From: CAVUXJ01 sp963814975
GTDB taxonomy: Bacteria > Acidobacteriota > Vicinamibacteria > Vicinamibacterales > CAVVIG01
Assembly (NCBI GenBank): GCA_963814975.1
Contig: CAWFFB010000020.1
Coordinates: 61,954-125,953, forward strand
Direction of reading: 5' to 3'
DNA: 64,000 nt
Below, piece after piece: positions 11,738 to 22,136 of this stretch; positions within the stretch are counted from its first letter, which is position 1; the number at the start of each line of letters is the position of its first letter. Position numbers and translations under genes: made by a program. The notes under the pieces were generated by a model. The model saw nothing but the letters and a program-made list of their open reading frames with translations, ran no database searches and was not told where the DNA came from.

Positions 11738-13156
11738 ATGACTTCTGTCCAGCTTGTTGTCGTCGGCGGCGGGCCAGGCGGGTACGCCGCCGCATTTCTC
11801 GCCGCCGATCTCGGGCTCAGCGTGGCGCTCGTCGATCCCGAGGTGAACCCCGGCGGTGTCTGTGTCTATCGTGGCTGCATTCCCTCGAAGGCGCTGTTGC
11901 ACGTCGCCAACGTGCTGGAAGAGGGGCGCCGGGCGAAGGCGTGGGGCATCGAGTTCGGCGAGCCGCGGATCGACCTCGCGAAGCTCCGCGCGTTCAAGAA
12001 CGACGTGGTCAAGCGGCTGACGAGCGGCACCGGCCAGCTCGTGAAGCACCGCAAAGTCCAGTACATCCAGGGCCTCGCGACGATCGTCGATCCCCACACG
12101 CTGGAGATCCAGAAAACAGGCGGCGGCAAGGAGTCCCTGCACTTCGATCACGCGATTCTCGCGACCGGCTCGATGCCCGCGAAGCCGCCGGCGCTCGCGA
12201 TCGACGATGCGCGCGTGATGGACTCGACGGCCGCGCTCGATCTGCCCGATGTCCCAAAGTCGCTGCTGGTGGTCGGCGGCGGCTATATCGGCCTCGAGCT
12301 CGGATCGGTGTACGCGGCCCTCGGCAGTGCCGTCAGCATCGTCGAGATGACCGACGGCCTTTTGCCCGGCGCCGACCGTGATCTGGTGGACGTGCTCGCC
12401 AAGCGGATCAACCGGATGATGAAAGGCGTGCTGCTCAACACGCGTGTGGTCAAGATGGCGGCCGAGTCCAAGGGCATCCGCGTCACGCTGGATGGGCCCG
12501 GGCTGAAAGACGACGCCCGATACCTGTTGTTCGATCGCGTCCTGGTCGCGGTCGGACGGCAGCCGAATTCGGCGATTCCGGGGCTCGACGGCACCCGCGT
12601 CAACGTCAACGAGCGCGGATTCGTGCAGGTCGACCACCAGATGCGGACCGACGAGCCCTCGATTTTCGCAATCGGCGACCTGGTCGGCGAGCCGATGCTC
12701 GCGCACAAGGCGTCCCATGAGGGCCGCGTTGCAGTCGAGGTGATTGCCGGCGAGAACGTGGCGTTCGAGGCGCGCGCGATCCCCGCCGTCGTGTTCACCG
12801 ATCCGGAGCTGGCCTGGGCCGGCCTGACCGAGACCCAGGCGCAGAAGGACGGCCGCGCCGTCGTTGTCGCGAAGTTTCCGTGGGGTGCCTCGGGGCGCGC
12901 GATCACGCTGGACCGGACGGACGGGATCACGAAGCTGATTCTCGACCCCGAAACCGAGACCGTGCTCGGCGTCGGCCTCGTCGGCCCCGGCGCCGGCGAG
13001 TTGATTGCGGAAGGTGTTCTCGCGATTGAAATGGGCGCGAACGCGACCGATCTGAAACTGTCGATCCATCCCCACCCGACCCTCACCGAGACGCTGATGG
13101 AATCGGCTGAGGTGTTCTTCGGGCAAGCGACTCACGTGTATCGTCCACGGCGGTAG
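11738..13156 (+). CDS. lpdA: Dihydrolipoyl dehydrogenase (E3)
   Basis: 472 residues, intact frame. FAD-binding GGGPGGYAAAF near the N-terminus, redox-active disulfide in GGVCVYRGCIPSKALL (CxxxxC), NAD-binding GGGYIGLELGSVYAALG, second FAD motif FAIGDLVGEPMLAHKA, and the C-terminal dimer motif SIHPHPTLTETLMES with the catalytic His-Glu pair. It reoxidises the dihydrolipoamide of E2 using NAD+. The residues between the two cysteines (VYRG) differ from the usual LNVG, but both cysteines are present. The start ATG 11738 directly precedes TSVQLVVVGGG. A 190-bp spacer with repeated GAAAAC-like words separates it from the E2 gene, so it may have its own transcript as well. Confidence 0.93.
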   Translation: MTSVQLVVVGGGPGGYAAAFLAADLGLSVALVDPEVNPGGVCVYRGCIPSKALLHVANVLEEGRRAKAWGIEFGEPRIDLAKLRAFKNDVVKRLTSGTGQLVKHRKVQYIQGLATIVDPHTLEIQKTGGGKESLHFDHAILATGSMPAKPPALAIDDARVMDSTAALDLPDVPKSLLVVGGGYIGLELGSVYAALGSAVSIVEMTDGLLPGADRDLVDVLAKRINRMMKGVLLNTRVVKMAAESKGIRVTLDGPGLKDDARYLLFDRVLVAVGRQPNSAIPGLDGTRVNVNERGFVQVDHQMRTDEPSIFAIGDLVGEPMLAHKASHEGRVAVEVIAGENVAFEARAIPAVVFTDPELAWAGLTETQAQKDGRAVVVAKFPWGASGRAITLDRTDGITKLILDPETETVLGVGLVGPGAGELIAEGVLAIEMGANATDLKLSIHPHPTLTETLMESAEVFFGQATHVYRPRR

Positions 13157-13353
13157 GCCCCACCTTCTGGATCCGTGGGATTGCAGATGTATTGCCGGTT
13201 GAATCGCCGCGTCACACTCTGATTCCCCGGGCAGCTGCAACCAATTCCCTGGAGCTCACGTCTTTACTGTCAGGCGGATGGATTGCTCTGGAAAACCCTA
13301 CCTCGAGTCGAGTAAACCGGGTAAGGTATCACAGCCATTCAAGAGGACACATC

Positions 13354-16196
13354 ATGAAGCGCATGGCGGCGGTCTTGGCCGCCCTTCTCAGCACGGGCGT
13401 TGTGCCGGCCTGCAACAGGGCCCCGCAGACGGCGCCCCCGGCGACGCAGACGGCGACAGCTGACATTCCAACGGTCGAGTTCGAGAAGTACACGACTGGC
13501 CAACGGCCTCGAGGTGATCCTGTCTGAAAACCACCGGCTGCCGCTTGTCGCGGTGAATCTGTGGTACCACGTCGGTCCCGCGAACGAGGACCCGGGACGA
13601 ACCGGCTTCGCCCACCTGTTCGAACACATGATGTTCCAGGGCTCGAAGCACGCCGAGGGTGACTCTCACTTCCGGTTACTGGAGGGCGCCGGCGGCAGCG
13701 ATCTGAACGGCACCACCGACTTCGATCGGACCAACTACTTCGAGACCGTGCCGGCCGATCGCCTCGAGCTCGCGCTCTGGCTCGAATCGGATCGAATGGG
13801 TTATCTGCTCGACAAGGTCGATCAGGCGAATCTTTCCAACCAGCAGGATGTGGTCCGCAACGAGCGCCGCCAGAGCGTCGAGAACCAGCCCTACGGGATC
13901 GTCGAGGAGGAGCTGTTCCATCAGCTGTTCCCCGCCACGCATCCGTACTACGCGAACGTCATCGGATCGCACGCGGACATTCAGGCCGTCAAGCTCGAAG
14001 ACGTGAGGAACTTCTTCAAGTTGTACTACGCGCCCAACAACGCCAGCCTCGTCATCGTCGGCGACTTCGACAAGGCGGCGACGCGCGCGATGGTGGAGAA
14101 GTACTTCGGCCCCTTGAAACAAGGTGAGCCGGTGCCCAAGCCGGCCGTGCAAACGCCGCCAATCACGGCACCGCGGCGGGCGGTGGTGCAGGATCGCGTC
14201 GAGCTTCCGCGAGTCTACGTCGCGTGGCTGACGTCGCCGATCTTCACGCCGGGAGACGCGGATGGCGACATCGCCGCCACCGCCCTCGGCGGCGGGCGGT
14301 CGAGCCGCCTGTACAAGAAGCTGGTCTACGAGAAGCAGATCGCGCAGGACGTTTCCGCACAGCAGTACTCGCTCACGCTCGGCTCGGTGTTTCAGATTGA
14401 GGCGACGGCGCGGCCCGGACATTCCGCCGATGAACTGGAGAAGGCGATCGACGAGGAGCTGGCCCTCTTTCGCCAGTCCGGGCCGGACAAGACGGAGGTC
14501 GAGCGCGCACGCAACGTGATCGAGACGCGAATGGTTCAGGGCCTCGAGACGCTTGGAGGTTTCTCCGGCCTTGCGAACCGCTTGAACAGCTACAACCATT
14601 TCCTCGGCGACCCGGGTTACCTCGCCAAGGACATTCAGCGCTACCGCGACGTCACCCCCGAGTCGGTGAAGGCCTTCGCCGGACGGGAACTCGCGCCGAC
14701 CGCGCGCGTCGTGGTTCAAGGAGTGCCCGGCACACCGAATCTCGGCGCGCCGGTCCCGACGCCCAAGCAGGCGGCGACACCGTCAGGCGCGGCCGCCGAG
14801 TCGATCAACGCCGATGAAGCGTGGCGCAGCCAGCCGCCCGCCCCTGGGTTGGCGCGCGCGCTGCAGCTCCCGGTCCCGACCTCGTTTCAGCTCGCGAACG
14901 GCTTGACCGTGCTCCTGAACGAACGGCCGGGTTTGCCGATCGTGTCGGCCAGCCTCGTGGTCAAGACCGGCAGCGACGCCAACCCCGCGGACAAGCCGGG
15001 GCTCGCAAACTTCACTGCCGCAATGCTCGACGAGGGGACGGCCACGCGGTCCGCGCTCCAGATCGCCGACCAGATCGCCTACCTGGGCGGATCCCTTGTC
15101 ACGGGATCGACGATGGATGCGACGCAGGTGAGCGCCGGATCGCTGCGGCGGACGTTCCCTGCGCTGCTCGAGGTGATGGCGGACGTCATACGGCATCCGA
15201 GCTTTCCGGCGGCGGAGATCGATCGCCAACGCGCCAGCCGGCTCGCGAGTCTCGTGCAGCAGCGCGAGAATCCCGGCCAGGTGGCCAATACCGCGATGGC
15301 CGTCGCTCTCTACGGGTCGTCGCACCCGTACGGCTTCACGGAGCTCGGTACCGAGGCAGCAAACAAGGCGATCACACGCGACGACATGCAGAAGTTCTGG
15401 GCGCAGAATTTCGTGCCGAACAACGCGGCGCTCATCGTGTCGGGCCAGATCTCGGCGGCCGATCTCCGTCCCCTGGTCGAGAAGGCCTTTGGCGACTGGG
15501 CCCGCGGAACACCAGCGCAGCCAGCGCTCGGCGCGCCGGCGACCACCAGCGCGCGCGTCGTACTGGTCGACAAGCCCGGGGCGCCGCAGACGCAGGTGCG
15601 GGTTGCCTCGGTCGGCGTTGCCCGCGCCACCCCTGATTACGAGGCGCTGAACGTCATGAACGAGACGCTCGGCGGCTTGTTCTCGAGCCGCATCAACCTG
15701 AATCTCCGGGAGCAGCACGGCTACACCTACGGAGCGAGATCGCAGTTTGTGTTCCGGCGATCGGCGGGCCCGTTTTTCGTCGCCTCAGGTGTGCGCACCG
15801 ACGTCACTGCGCCGGCGGTCGCCGAGATCTTCAAGGAAGTGCGGCGCATCCGCGAGTCGCCTTCTCACGCCCGACGAGCTCAACCTGGCCAAGGACTCGA
15901 TCGTTCGGTCGTTGCCGAGCGAGTTCGAGACCAGCTCGCGCATGACCAGCAGCACCGCAGCGATCTACATCTACGATCTCGGGCTCGATTACTACACAAA
16001 GGCTCCGGCGCGTCTCTCGGCGGTGACGGCCGAGCAGGTGAAGGCATCCGCGGAGAAATATCTCGTGCCTGGAAATCTGCTGGTCGTCGCCGTCGGCGAT
16101 CGGGCAAGGATCGGTGCGGAGCTCGCGAAGCTGAACCTGGGAGCGGTCGAGGTGAGGAATGCGGACGGGGCGCCCGCACCCACACCGTCACAATAG
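13354..16196 (+). CDS. M16 zinc peptidase, two-domain pitrilysin-like, two frame breaks
   Basis: About 946 residues after two one-base corrections. The ATG 13354 has AAGAGGA at 13341-13347 and is followed by a lipoprotein-type signal (LSTGVVPACN), so the enzyme is probably anchored in the envelope. The first half holds the inverted zinc motif HLFEH (HxxEH) in GFAHLFEHMMFQGSKH, with a downstream glutamate in NERRQSVENQPYG; the second half resembles M16 but lacks the motif, as usual for the non-catalytic domain. Break 1 is an extra base near 13495 between EFEKYT and LANGLEVIL; break 2 is an extra T near 15862 before LTPDELNLAKD. The 3' end overlaps the convergent CCA gene by 9 bp. Confidence 0.9.
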
Positions 16197-17561
16197 CGCG
16201 AGCCGCTTCGCCTCTTCGATCGCTCCGTCCAGCGACGTGATCGTGCCGTCGAGTTGCTGTTCGTAGACGGCTTTCAGAATCTCTCCGACCCGCCGGCCGG
16301 GTCTGACGCCCAGCGCCAGCACGTGCCGGCCGAGCAGCATCGGGGCCGGCGGGCGGTGCTCGACGCCCAGCCCGCGTGCCCGCGCCAGAAACCAATCCAT
16401 GGCGTCGCAGTTGAAGCGGCCCGGGGCGCGGCCCAGACAGTCGGCTTTCGCCAGCCGCGCGAGCAGCTCAAGGTCCACTTTCTGAGCGAGGCGCCGGAAC
16501 GCGCCGTCCCCGACCTCGTCGCGCACCTTGAACCACATTCCAGGTTTAAGGTGCTGGGCGACCATGCCGAGCACCTGCGTGCGGACGTCGTAGCCGTCGA
16601 TGGATTGGACGCGAAGGCGGTCCAGAAATGACGTCGCGGGCGCCACCCCCTGCTCCTCGTGATCCATCGATCTGATCCGTCCATCGAGGAATGCCGTGGT
16701 CGCCGGCTTTCCCACGTCGTGACAGATCGCCCCGAGCATGACGGCGATCTGCTGCGGCCGCGGCAGATCGTCGATGCGCAGGCGCGCCTGGTCTATGACC
16801 TGTAGGGTATGGACCCAAACATCACCCTCCGGATGCCACTCAGGCTCCTGCGGGCATCCGACCAGGGCGCTCAGCTCGGGAAAGAGCTGGCGGATGGCGC
16901 CGAGATCCAGTGCCAGTGCAAAGCCGACTGACGGTCGCGGGGCGAACAGCAGCTTCGCGATCTCTCCCCAGATACGCTCGGCCGCCAGATCGTCGAGCGG
17001 GATCGCCCGACACAAGGCGCGGGTGCGCTCGTCGAGCTCGAAGTCGAATCGCGCGGCGAACTGCACGGCGCGCAGCACGCGCAAGCTGTCTTCTGGGAAT
17101 GTGGCCGGGTCGACGGCGCGGAGGCGACGCCTGATGAGATCGGCGCGGCCGTCAAACGGGTCGAGGTACTCGTCATCGAGTGGATCCCAGGCGATCGCAT
17201 TCACCGTGAAATCGCGACGGCGCGCGGCGTCGGCGACCGTCATGGATGGATCGCCAGTCACGTCGAAGCCGCGGTGGCCGGGTCCTGCCTTCGATTCCCT
17301 GCGGGGCAACGAGACGTCGATCTCGCCTGTCTTGTAGACCTGAAAGCTTTCGCCGACCGCTTCCACGCGGCCGAGGGTCTCAAGAAGCGAGCGGAGGGAA
17401 CCGGCCGCAAGACCGAAGACCTCGATGTCGATGTCCTTGGAGTCGCGCGCGAGCAGCCTGTCGCGCACCCACCCGCCAACGATCAGCGCGCGCCCGCCGG
17501 CCTGCTTGACCGCTCGGGCGATCTCGAGCGCGCGCTCGAGCGTGGGTGATTCGTTGGTCAT
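16188..17561 (-). CDS. CCA tRNA nucleotidyltransferase with HD domain
   Basis: 457 residues. The class II nucleotidyltransferase head shows IVGGWVRDRLL and KDIDIEVFG (GG motif and the two catalytic aspartates), then RRRDFTVNAIAW and DPFDGRADLIRRRLRAV, and the polyA_pol RNA-binding segment EDSLRVLRAVQFAARFDF. An HD phosphohydrolase domain follows, with AICHDVGKP. It adds or repairs the 3'-CCA of tRNAs; the HD part probably removes 2',3'-cyclic phosphates. The tRNA in this window already encodes CCA, so a repair role or use on other tRNAs is likely. The start is ATG 17561; a GTG at 17570 is in frame. Confidence 0.9.
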   Translation of the reverse strand: MTNESPTLERALEIARAVKQAGGRALIVGGWVRDRLLARDSKDIDIEVFGLAAGSLRSLLETLGRVEAVGESFQVYKTGEIDVSLPRRESKAGPGHRGFDVTGDPSMTVADAARRRDFTVNAIAWDPLDDEYLDPFDGRADLIRRRLRAVDPATFPEDSLRVLRAVQFAARFDFELDERTRALCRAIPLDDLAAERIWGEIAKLLFAPRPSVGFALALDLGAIRQLFPELSALVGCPQEPEWHPEGDVWVHTLQVIDQARLRIDDLPRPQQIAVMLGAICHDVGKPATTAFLDGRIRSMDHEEQGVAPATSFLDRLRVQSIDGYDVRTQVLGMVAQHLKPGMWFKVRDEVGDGAFRRLAQKVDLELLARLAKADCLGRAPGRFNCDAMDWFLARARGLGVEHRPPAPMLLGRHVLALGVRPGRRVGEILKAVYEQQLDGTITSLDGAIEEAKRLALL

Positions 17562-17829
17562 CGGCGGCACTTCGCCCCGGCTGAGCGTGGGCCTATTTAA
17601 TCACGCGGCCAAGGCGTGCCGTGTGGCGACAGGGACCCTGGCGTCCACTTTCGCGGATTGCTGACAGGTAGGTTTCCCGGAGAACGAGTCGGGTTCGCCC
17701 CTCCATCGGGTAGTGACGAAGACGCGGCGAATCCAGCGTGTCTTCGGTCACTCGAACCTTCGCTAACTGCTGTACCCAGGCAGTTTAACTGAGAGCGGTC
17801 GGATTACTTGCCGGTGCTGTACAAAATCG

Positions 17830-18126
17830 CTACGCGATACGTCTGACGCCGACGAGCCGCCGCGAGAGCGCGTGGCGTCGGGCATTGTCGCGGGTCTTGA
17901 CGACCAGCGGCGTCTTGTCGAGCGTCCAGCCAGGCGACTCGTGCCCGCAGGACACGCATCTCAGAAACATGCGTTCGTGTTCGAACTGCACCATGGAGTC
18001 GTGTCCATGCATACCGCAGAAGGATTGCCGTACCTGATTCAACACCCTCTTGGCCAAGCCATCGTCCGCCTGGTGCGCGTCGTTTCCCTGTCGTGACGCC
18101 ACCTGATGGGGACAGTAAGTCGCCAT
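17830..18126 (-). CDS. Small conserved protein with CxxC motif, unknown function
   Basis: 98 residues from ATG 18126, which has GAGGAG about 10 bases upstream. The C-terminal half reads FCGMHGHDSMVQFEHERMF followed by LRCVSCGHESPGW, a single CxxC with a nearby Cys-Gly-Met-His that could complete a zinc site, and ends in a basic RRHALSRRLVGVRR tail. There is no signal peptide or membrane segment. I do not recognise a named family, though the style resembles small unannotated proteins of Acidobacteriota. It stands alone, more than 180 bp from either neighbour. About 260 bp between it and the CCA gene holds no recognisable gene. Confidence 0.6.
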   Translation of the reverse strand: MATYCPHQVASRQGNDAHQADDGLAKRVLNQVRQSFCGMHGHDSMVQFEHERMFLRCVSCGHESPGWTLDKTPLVVKTRDNARRHALSRRLVGVRRIA

Positions 18127-18310
18127 GACCGAAGTCTCCTCTCGCTCCCGGTTCCGAGCCTTCTTGGCGGTTGTCCACAAACATGACAAGCCGCCATCAT
18201 TGCCTGGCTGACTTCAAGAGGCGTGCCGAACTGATGACAGACTAAGTGGTGGCTGAGTTGTACCTATGGTCGAGCCATCGCGCGGGGTGCTGGAAAGGCA
18301 TTTCTAGCGG

Positions 18311-19261
18311 CTACCCATTTTCTCTGCTTATGGCGCGTTCCCCGGTCAGGCCGCGGAGCACGAACGAGATGTTGGCAGGACGCTCCCCGAGGCGTCGCAT
18401 GAAATACGGAAACCACTGACGGCCAAACGGGATGTACACGCGCACGCGATAACCCTGCTTGAGCAGTGTCGCCTGAAGGTCGCGGCGAATGCCGTACAGC
18501 ATCTGGAATTCAAAAGCTTCGGGCCGAATCTGGTGCTCGGACGCAAACTGACGGGCGAGGTCGAGCATCGCCGGGTCGTGTGTCGCGACGGCCGGATAGT
18601 GACCTTCGGTCAGGAGCAACTGGAGCAGGCGCGCATACGCGGCGTTCACGTCGCTCTTCTTCTGATACGCGATCGACTTCGGCTCCTTGTAGGCGCCTTT
18701 CACCAACCGGATTCGCGCACCAAGGGCCAGCATCCGTCGCGCGTCCTGTTCGGTCCTGTAAAGGTCGGCCTGCAGCACGACCCCCATGTGGCGATAGTCC
18801 TGCTGCCAGAGCGTTTCGAAGATATCGAGTGTGACATCGGTGTAGCGCGACTTTTCCATGTCGATCCGGACGAAGAACCCCTCGGCGCGGTCGAGGATCC
18901 GGCGAAGGTTGTCGACGGCGCTCGCGCGGTCGACGTCGAGTCCCAGCTGGGTGAGCTTCAACGAAAGGTTCCGGCCTATGGCAGCCTGAATGATCGTGTC
19001 GATGATCTGCAGGTACTCGCGGGTGGCGGCATCGGCTTGGGCCAGGCTGGTGACGCCCTCGCCGAGGAAATCGAGCGTGTGCAGGAAGCCACGGCTCTCG
19101 ACCGCGCGCGCCGCGTCAATCGCTTCGGCGACCGTCTCGCCGGCGATGAACCGTCGCGCGAAACTGGTCGGCTTCTGCATGCCGTAACGGGATGCGAGGG
19201 TCTTCAGGAGACTGCTGGCTGCGAGGACGTGAAAAAAAGCCTTGGCGGCCTGGTCGATCAT
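18311..19261 (-). CDS. Proline dehydrogenase, monofunctional
   Basis: 316 residues, the usual length of stand-alone bacterial proline dehydrogenases. It oxidises proline to pyrroline-5-carboxylate with FAD. The TIM-barrel signature is clear: FVRIDMEKSRYTDVTLDIFE, GVVLQADLYRTEQDA, RIRLVKGAYKEPKSIAY and VATHDPAMLDLA, then FEFQMLYGIRRDLQ and YRVRVYIPFGRQWFPYFMRR, the last holding the conserved arginines that bind the proline carboxylate. No P5C dehydrogenase gene is adjacent. It starts 9 bp after the acyltransferase gene, so the two are probably cotranscribed. Confidence 0.92.
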   Translation of the reverse strand: MIDQAAKAFFHVLAASSLLKTLASRYGMQKPTSFARRFIAGETVAEAIDAARAVESRGFLHTLDFLGEGVTSLAQADAATREYLQIIDTIIQAAIGRNLSLKLTQLGLDVDRASAVDNLRRILDRAEGFFVRIDMEKSRYTDVTLDIFETLWQQDYRHMGVVLQADLYRTEQDARRMLALGARIRLVKGAYKEPKSIAYQKKSDVNAAYARLLQLLLTEGHYPAVATHDPAMLDLARQFASEHQIRPEAFEFQMLYGIRRDLQATLLKQGYRVRVYIPFGRQWFPYFMRRLGERPANISFVLRGLTGERAISRENG

Positions 19262-19270
19262 CCAGAGCGG

Positions 19271-20431
19271 TCAATGCGGGCGGCCGGTCGTGACGAGCAG
19301 GTGCTCGATCGTCCGCGCGTAGTATCGGAGCACCGAGCGGTCGCGTACGCGAAACCGGCCGCGTTCGAGAACGACGATTCCGCGCGTCTCGAGCGGTTCG
19401 GCGGCTTCCTCGACGGCTTCGCGCCCGCTGGTCACCCCGAGGTTCGCGCGCCTGACGGCGAGCTCCTCGATCAGCTGATCGATGCGGTTTTCGAGATCGC
19501 GCCGGGTGATTGACGGCCGCATCGCGGCGGCAAAGAGGGCGGTCGGCAGCACCTTGTACAGCGCGCCGATTCTCGCGCGGATCTGGCGGGTGAGCGCCAG
19601 CAGGTCGCCGCGCGATTGCGGATCGACATCCCCCACCGGCATCGGCGCCCCGAAGGTCACGAACGCCCGCGAGCGGTAGCCGACCGCGTAGCGCACCATT
19701 TCGGCCAGCTCCCGCGTGAAGGGCCGCTGGCGCTTCTTCACCCGCTGCCGGGCGAGGACGTGATCTTCGAGCACGAGGTCGTAAGCGATCGCGGTCGGAA
19801 TGATGACCAGATCACGCCGCTCCGCCGTCAGCGCGGCATGAATCAGTCCAATCCGGGTCGGCTTCAGCTCACCGCTGTAGCTCCGGCCGCCTTCGGGATA
19901 GAAGAGCAGATCGTGCTTCTTGATGATCTCGGCGACGTACGCCTTGAGGGTGACCAGGTACGCCGGGTCCTTGGTGTTGCGGCGGATGGGAATCGCCCCG
20001 GTGACGTGGCGGTGGAGGAGTCCCAGGGGGCCGCCGAACAGGTTGATGCCGGCCGCGATGAGCGGCGGGCGGATGCCGTTGTCGTCGAGCACCAGCGGTT
20101 CGACGAGGTAGTCGGTATGACTCTTGTGATTCGACGCGTAGATGATCCGATGCGAGCCGGTCGCCCCGGCGACATGGTGCAGGTGCTCGTGCTTGCGCTC
20201 GATCTTGCGCAGAATCGGGTAGAGCGGATGCTGCAGCGCCCGGTAGATCGGATATCGCTGCTTGGTCTGCAGCTCATCGAGATATCCGTGAATCCGATCG
20301 CGGGCGTCGTCGCGGCGTTCGCCCCCGTTCCGGAGGTACTTGACGACCTCTTCGCGGGCCAGCACAGCCTGAGCGATATCATCGAGCATGCGGCGCCACG
20401 GAATATAGCACGGCAGCCCGTCGCCATTCAC
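19271..20431 (-). CDS. PlsB-like glycerol-3-phosphate acyltransferase
   Basis: 386 residues, shorter than E. coli PlsB (807). The acyltransferase motif I is NHKSHTDYL (HxxxxD), motif III is FYPEGGRSYSG, and IIPTAIAYD resembles motif IV; these fit glycerol-3-phosphate sn-1 acylation better than the PlsC type. The N-terminal part is charged and helical and there is no obvious membrane span. It probably starts phospholipid synthesis at the inner membrane. The GTG at 20431 is the longest start; ATG 20389 (MLDDIAQAV) is a good alternative. Downstream it is coupled to proline dehydrogenase. Confidence 0.85.
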   Translation of the reverse strand: MNGDGLPCYIPWRRMLDDIAQAVLAREEVVKYLRNGGERRDDARDRIHGYLDELQTKQRYPIYRALQHPLYPILRKIERKHEHLHHVAGATGSHRIIYASNHKSHTDYLVEPLVLDDNGIRPPLIAAGINLFGGPLGLLHRHVTGAIPIRRNTKDPAYLVTLKAYVAEIIKKHDLLFYPEGGRSYSGELKPTRIGLIHAALTAERRDLVIIPTAIAYDLVLEDHVLARQRVKKRQRPFTRELAEMVRYAVGYRSRAFVTFGAPMPVGDVDPQSRGDLLALTRQIRARIGALYKVLPTALFAAAMRPSITRRDLENRIDQLIEELAVRRANLGVTSGREAVEEAAEPLETRGIVVLERGRFRVRDRSVLRYYARTIEHLLVTTGRPH

Positions 20432-20503
20432 CGGGGAATCCGCGGAAGATACCGAGTCCGAAGGGGATTTCTGCGATACCGGCCCGGTCCTCCGTGATCG
20501 CCG

Positions 20504-21511
20504 TCACCTCCGCTCCATCGAACGGCATACCGCGTCCGCGAATTCCGAGGTCGACGCGACGCCGCCCAGATCGCGGGTCCGTACTTCGCCGGCCGCAAGG
20601 ACAGCGCGGAGCGCGGTCATGACGGCGTCGGCCGCCGCCCGCTCGTCGATGTGCACGAGCATCATCACCGCCGACAGCAGCAGCGCGGTCGGGTTCGCCA
20701 CGTTCTGTCCCGCGATGTCCGGCGCGCTTCCGTGCACCGCCTCGAAGACGCCTATCTCGGTGCCCAAGTTCGCCGCACCGACGACGCCGAGACCTCCGAC
20801 GAGGCCGGCGCACAAATCCGACACGATGTCGCCGTACAGGTTCGGCATCACCAGCACGTCGAACTGCCCGGGGTTCATCACCAGGTGCATGCACGCCGCA
20901 TCGACGATTTTTTCCTCGTAGGTCATGTCCGGGAAGCGGCGGGCGACGGCGCGGACGCTCTCGAGAAACAGGCCGTCGCCGAGCTTCATGATGTTCGCCT
21001 TGTGGATGGCCGTGACCTTCCTGCGGCCGTGACGGTGGGCGTGCCCAAAGGCGAACTCGGCGATCCGGGTAGACGCGCGCTCGGTGATGATTTTCAGGCT
21101 CTCGACCACACCCGGCACGACCTCGTGCTCGAGGCCCGCGTAGAGGTCCTCGGTGTTCTCGCGCACGATCACGAGATCGACCCCCGCCCACCGGGCCGGC
21201 ACGCCCGGCAAGTTCCACACCGGCCGCAGGTTCGCGTACAGATCGAGCGCCTTGCGCAGGCCCACGTTGACGCTGGTGAAGCCCTCTCCGATTGGCGTGC
21301 CGACCGGGCCCTTGAGCGCGATCTTGTTGCGCCGCACTGAGGCGATGAGCTCGGCCGGCAGCGCCTCGCCTGTCTGCTCGAAGGCGGCGACGCCCGCCAG
21401 CTGCCGCTCCCAGGTAATCGAGACTCCCGACGCGTCGAGGATGCGCAGAACCGCGTCGGTCACCTCCGGTCCGATGCCGTCGCCGGGGATGAGGGTGATC
21501 GGATGGGGCAT
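20504..21511 (-). CDS. NAD-dependent isocitrate/isopropylmalate dehydrogenase family enzyme
   Basis: 335 residues. N-terminal ITLIPGDGIGPEV, substrate-binding VRENTEDLYAGLEHEVVPG, KVTAIHKANIMKLGDGLF, metal-binding MPNLYGDIVSDLCAGL, and the cofactor loop FEAVHGSAPDIAGQNVANPT. The ENTEDLYAG loop with a Thr in place of the NADP-type Ser site, and the short length, fit the NAD-dependent isocitrate dehydrogenase (IDH3-like) subgroup rather than LeuB. It converts isocitrate to 2-oxoglutarate. No other leucine genes are nearby, which supports the TCA role. Homoisocitrate dehydrogenase is a possible alternative. Confidence 0.88.
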   Translation of the reverse strand: MPHPITLIPGDGIGPEVTDAVLRILDASGVSITWERQLAGVAAFEQTGEALPAELIASVRRNKIALKGPVGTPIGEGFTSVNVGLRKALDLYANLRPVWNLPGVPARWAGVDLVIVRENTEDLYAGLEHEVVPGVVESLKIITERASTRIAEFAFGHAHRHGRRKVTAIHKANIMKLGDGLFLESVRAVARRFPDMTYEEKIVDAACMHLVMNPGQFDVLVMPNLYGDIVSDLCAGLVGGLGVVGAANLGTEIGVFEAVHGSAPDIAGQNVANPTALLLSAVMMLVHIDERAAADAVMTALRAVLAAGEVRTRDLGGVASTSEFADAVCRSMERR

Positions 21512-21630
21512 TCGGGTGATCGGACTAGTTCGCGGTTGAGGGTTTACGGGTCACAGGGAAGACCGATTGTTCGAACGCGACCCCACGACCTGTCAACTGT
21601 TCAGCCGTCAACTGGTGACCGCGAGCGTCG

Positions 21631-22116
21631 TCACTCACGCACGTACCAGAAGAGCAGGACGAGGCCCAGGCCCATGTTCATCGTCATGAGCATCGTTGAC
21701 GTTCGGTGCAACCGGTCGAATTCGACGCGGCGAGGATCCTCGTTCGGCAGCTGGCTGATCGGCCCGGACACCTGCGATTGCACGTGCGCCAGCTGTCGCG
21801 TGACCGGCACGCCCGAGTAGAGGGCGAGCGCCAGCATGAGGACAACCAGCGCGACCCTGGCGACGAACGCGGGGGGCGGGCCGAGGAACTTCATGACGAA
21901 GAGGCACACGAGAAGGACGACGCCGCAGGCATAGGCGACGAAGTGAAATTGCCGCAGAATGGCACCGAAGAGAGCGCCGGCGAGCAGACGGCCGTCCGCG
22001 GGATTCCACGCCTGCAGGACCCGGAACGTCTGCGGGGCGACGAGGAGTCCGAGAATCACCATCCCGCCAACCCACACGACCAGCGCCGCCAGCGCGAGGT
22101 ACCGGATGAGGAGCAT
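21631..22116 (-). CDS. DUF4149-like membrane protein
   Basis: 161 residues with four predicted membrane segments (about 4-26, 50-70, 84-102 and 145-160) and a charged loop HVQSQVSGPISQLPNEDPRR between the third and fourth, followed by FDRLHRTSTMLM. The pattern of a short four-helix protein with a conserved F-x-x-LH segment before the last helix fits the TMEM205/DUF4149 family. The function is unknown. It is divergent from the next gene with only 20 bp between starts. Confidence 0.7.
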   Translation of the reverse strand: MLLIRYLALAALVVWVGGMVILGLLVAPQTFRVLQAWNPADGRLLAGALFGAILRQFHFVAYACGVVLLVCLFVMKFLGPPPAFVARVALVVLMLALALYSGVPVTRQLAHVQSQVSGPISQLPNEDPRRVEFDRLHRTSTMLMTMNMGLGLVLLFWYVRE

Positions 22117-22136
22117 CTCGTCATTATAATTGCCGC

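Noticed and set aside
13192..13353. Upstream extension of the M16 frame
   Set aside because: ATG 13354 has a good ribosome site and starts a lipoprotein signal; the upstream codons look like spacer.
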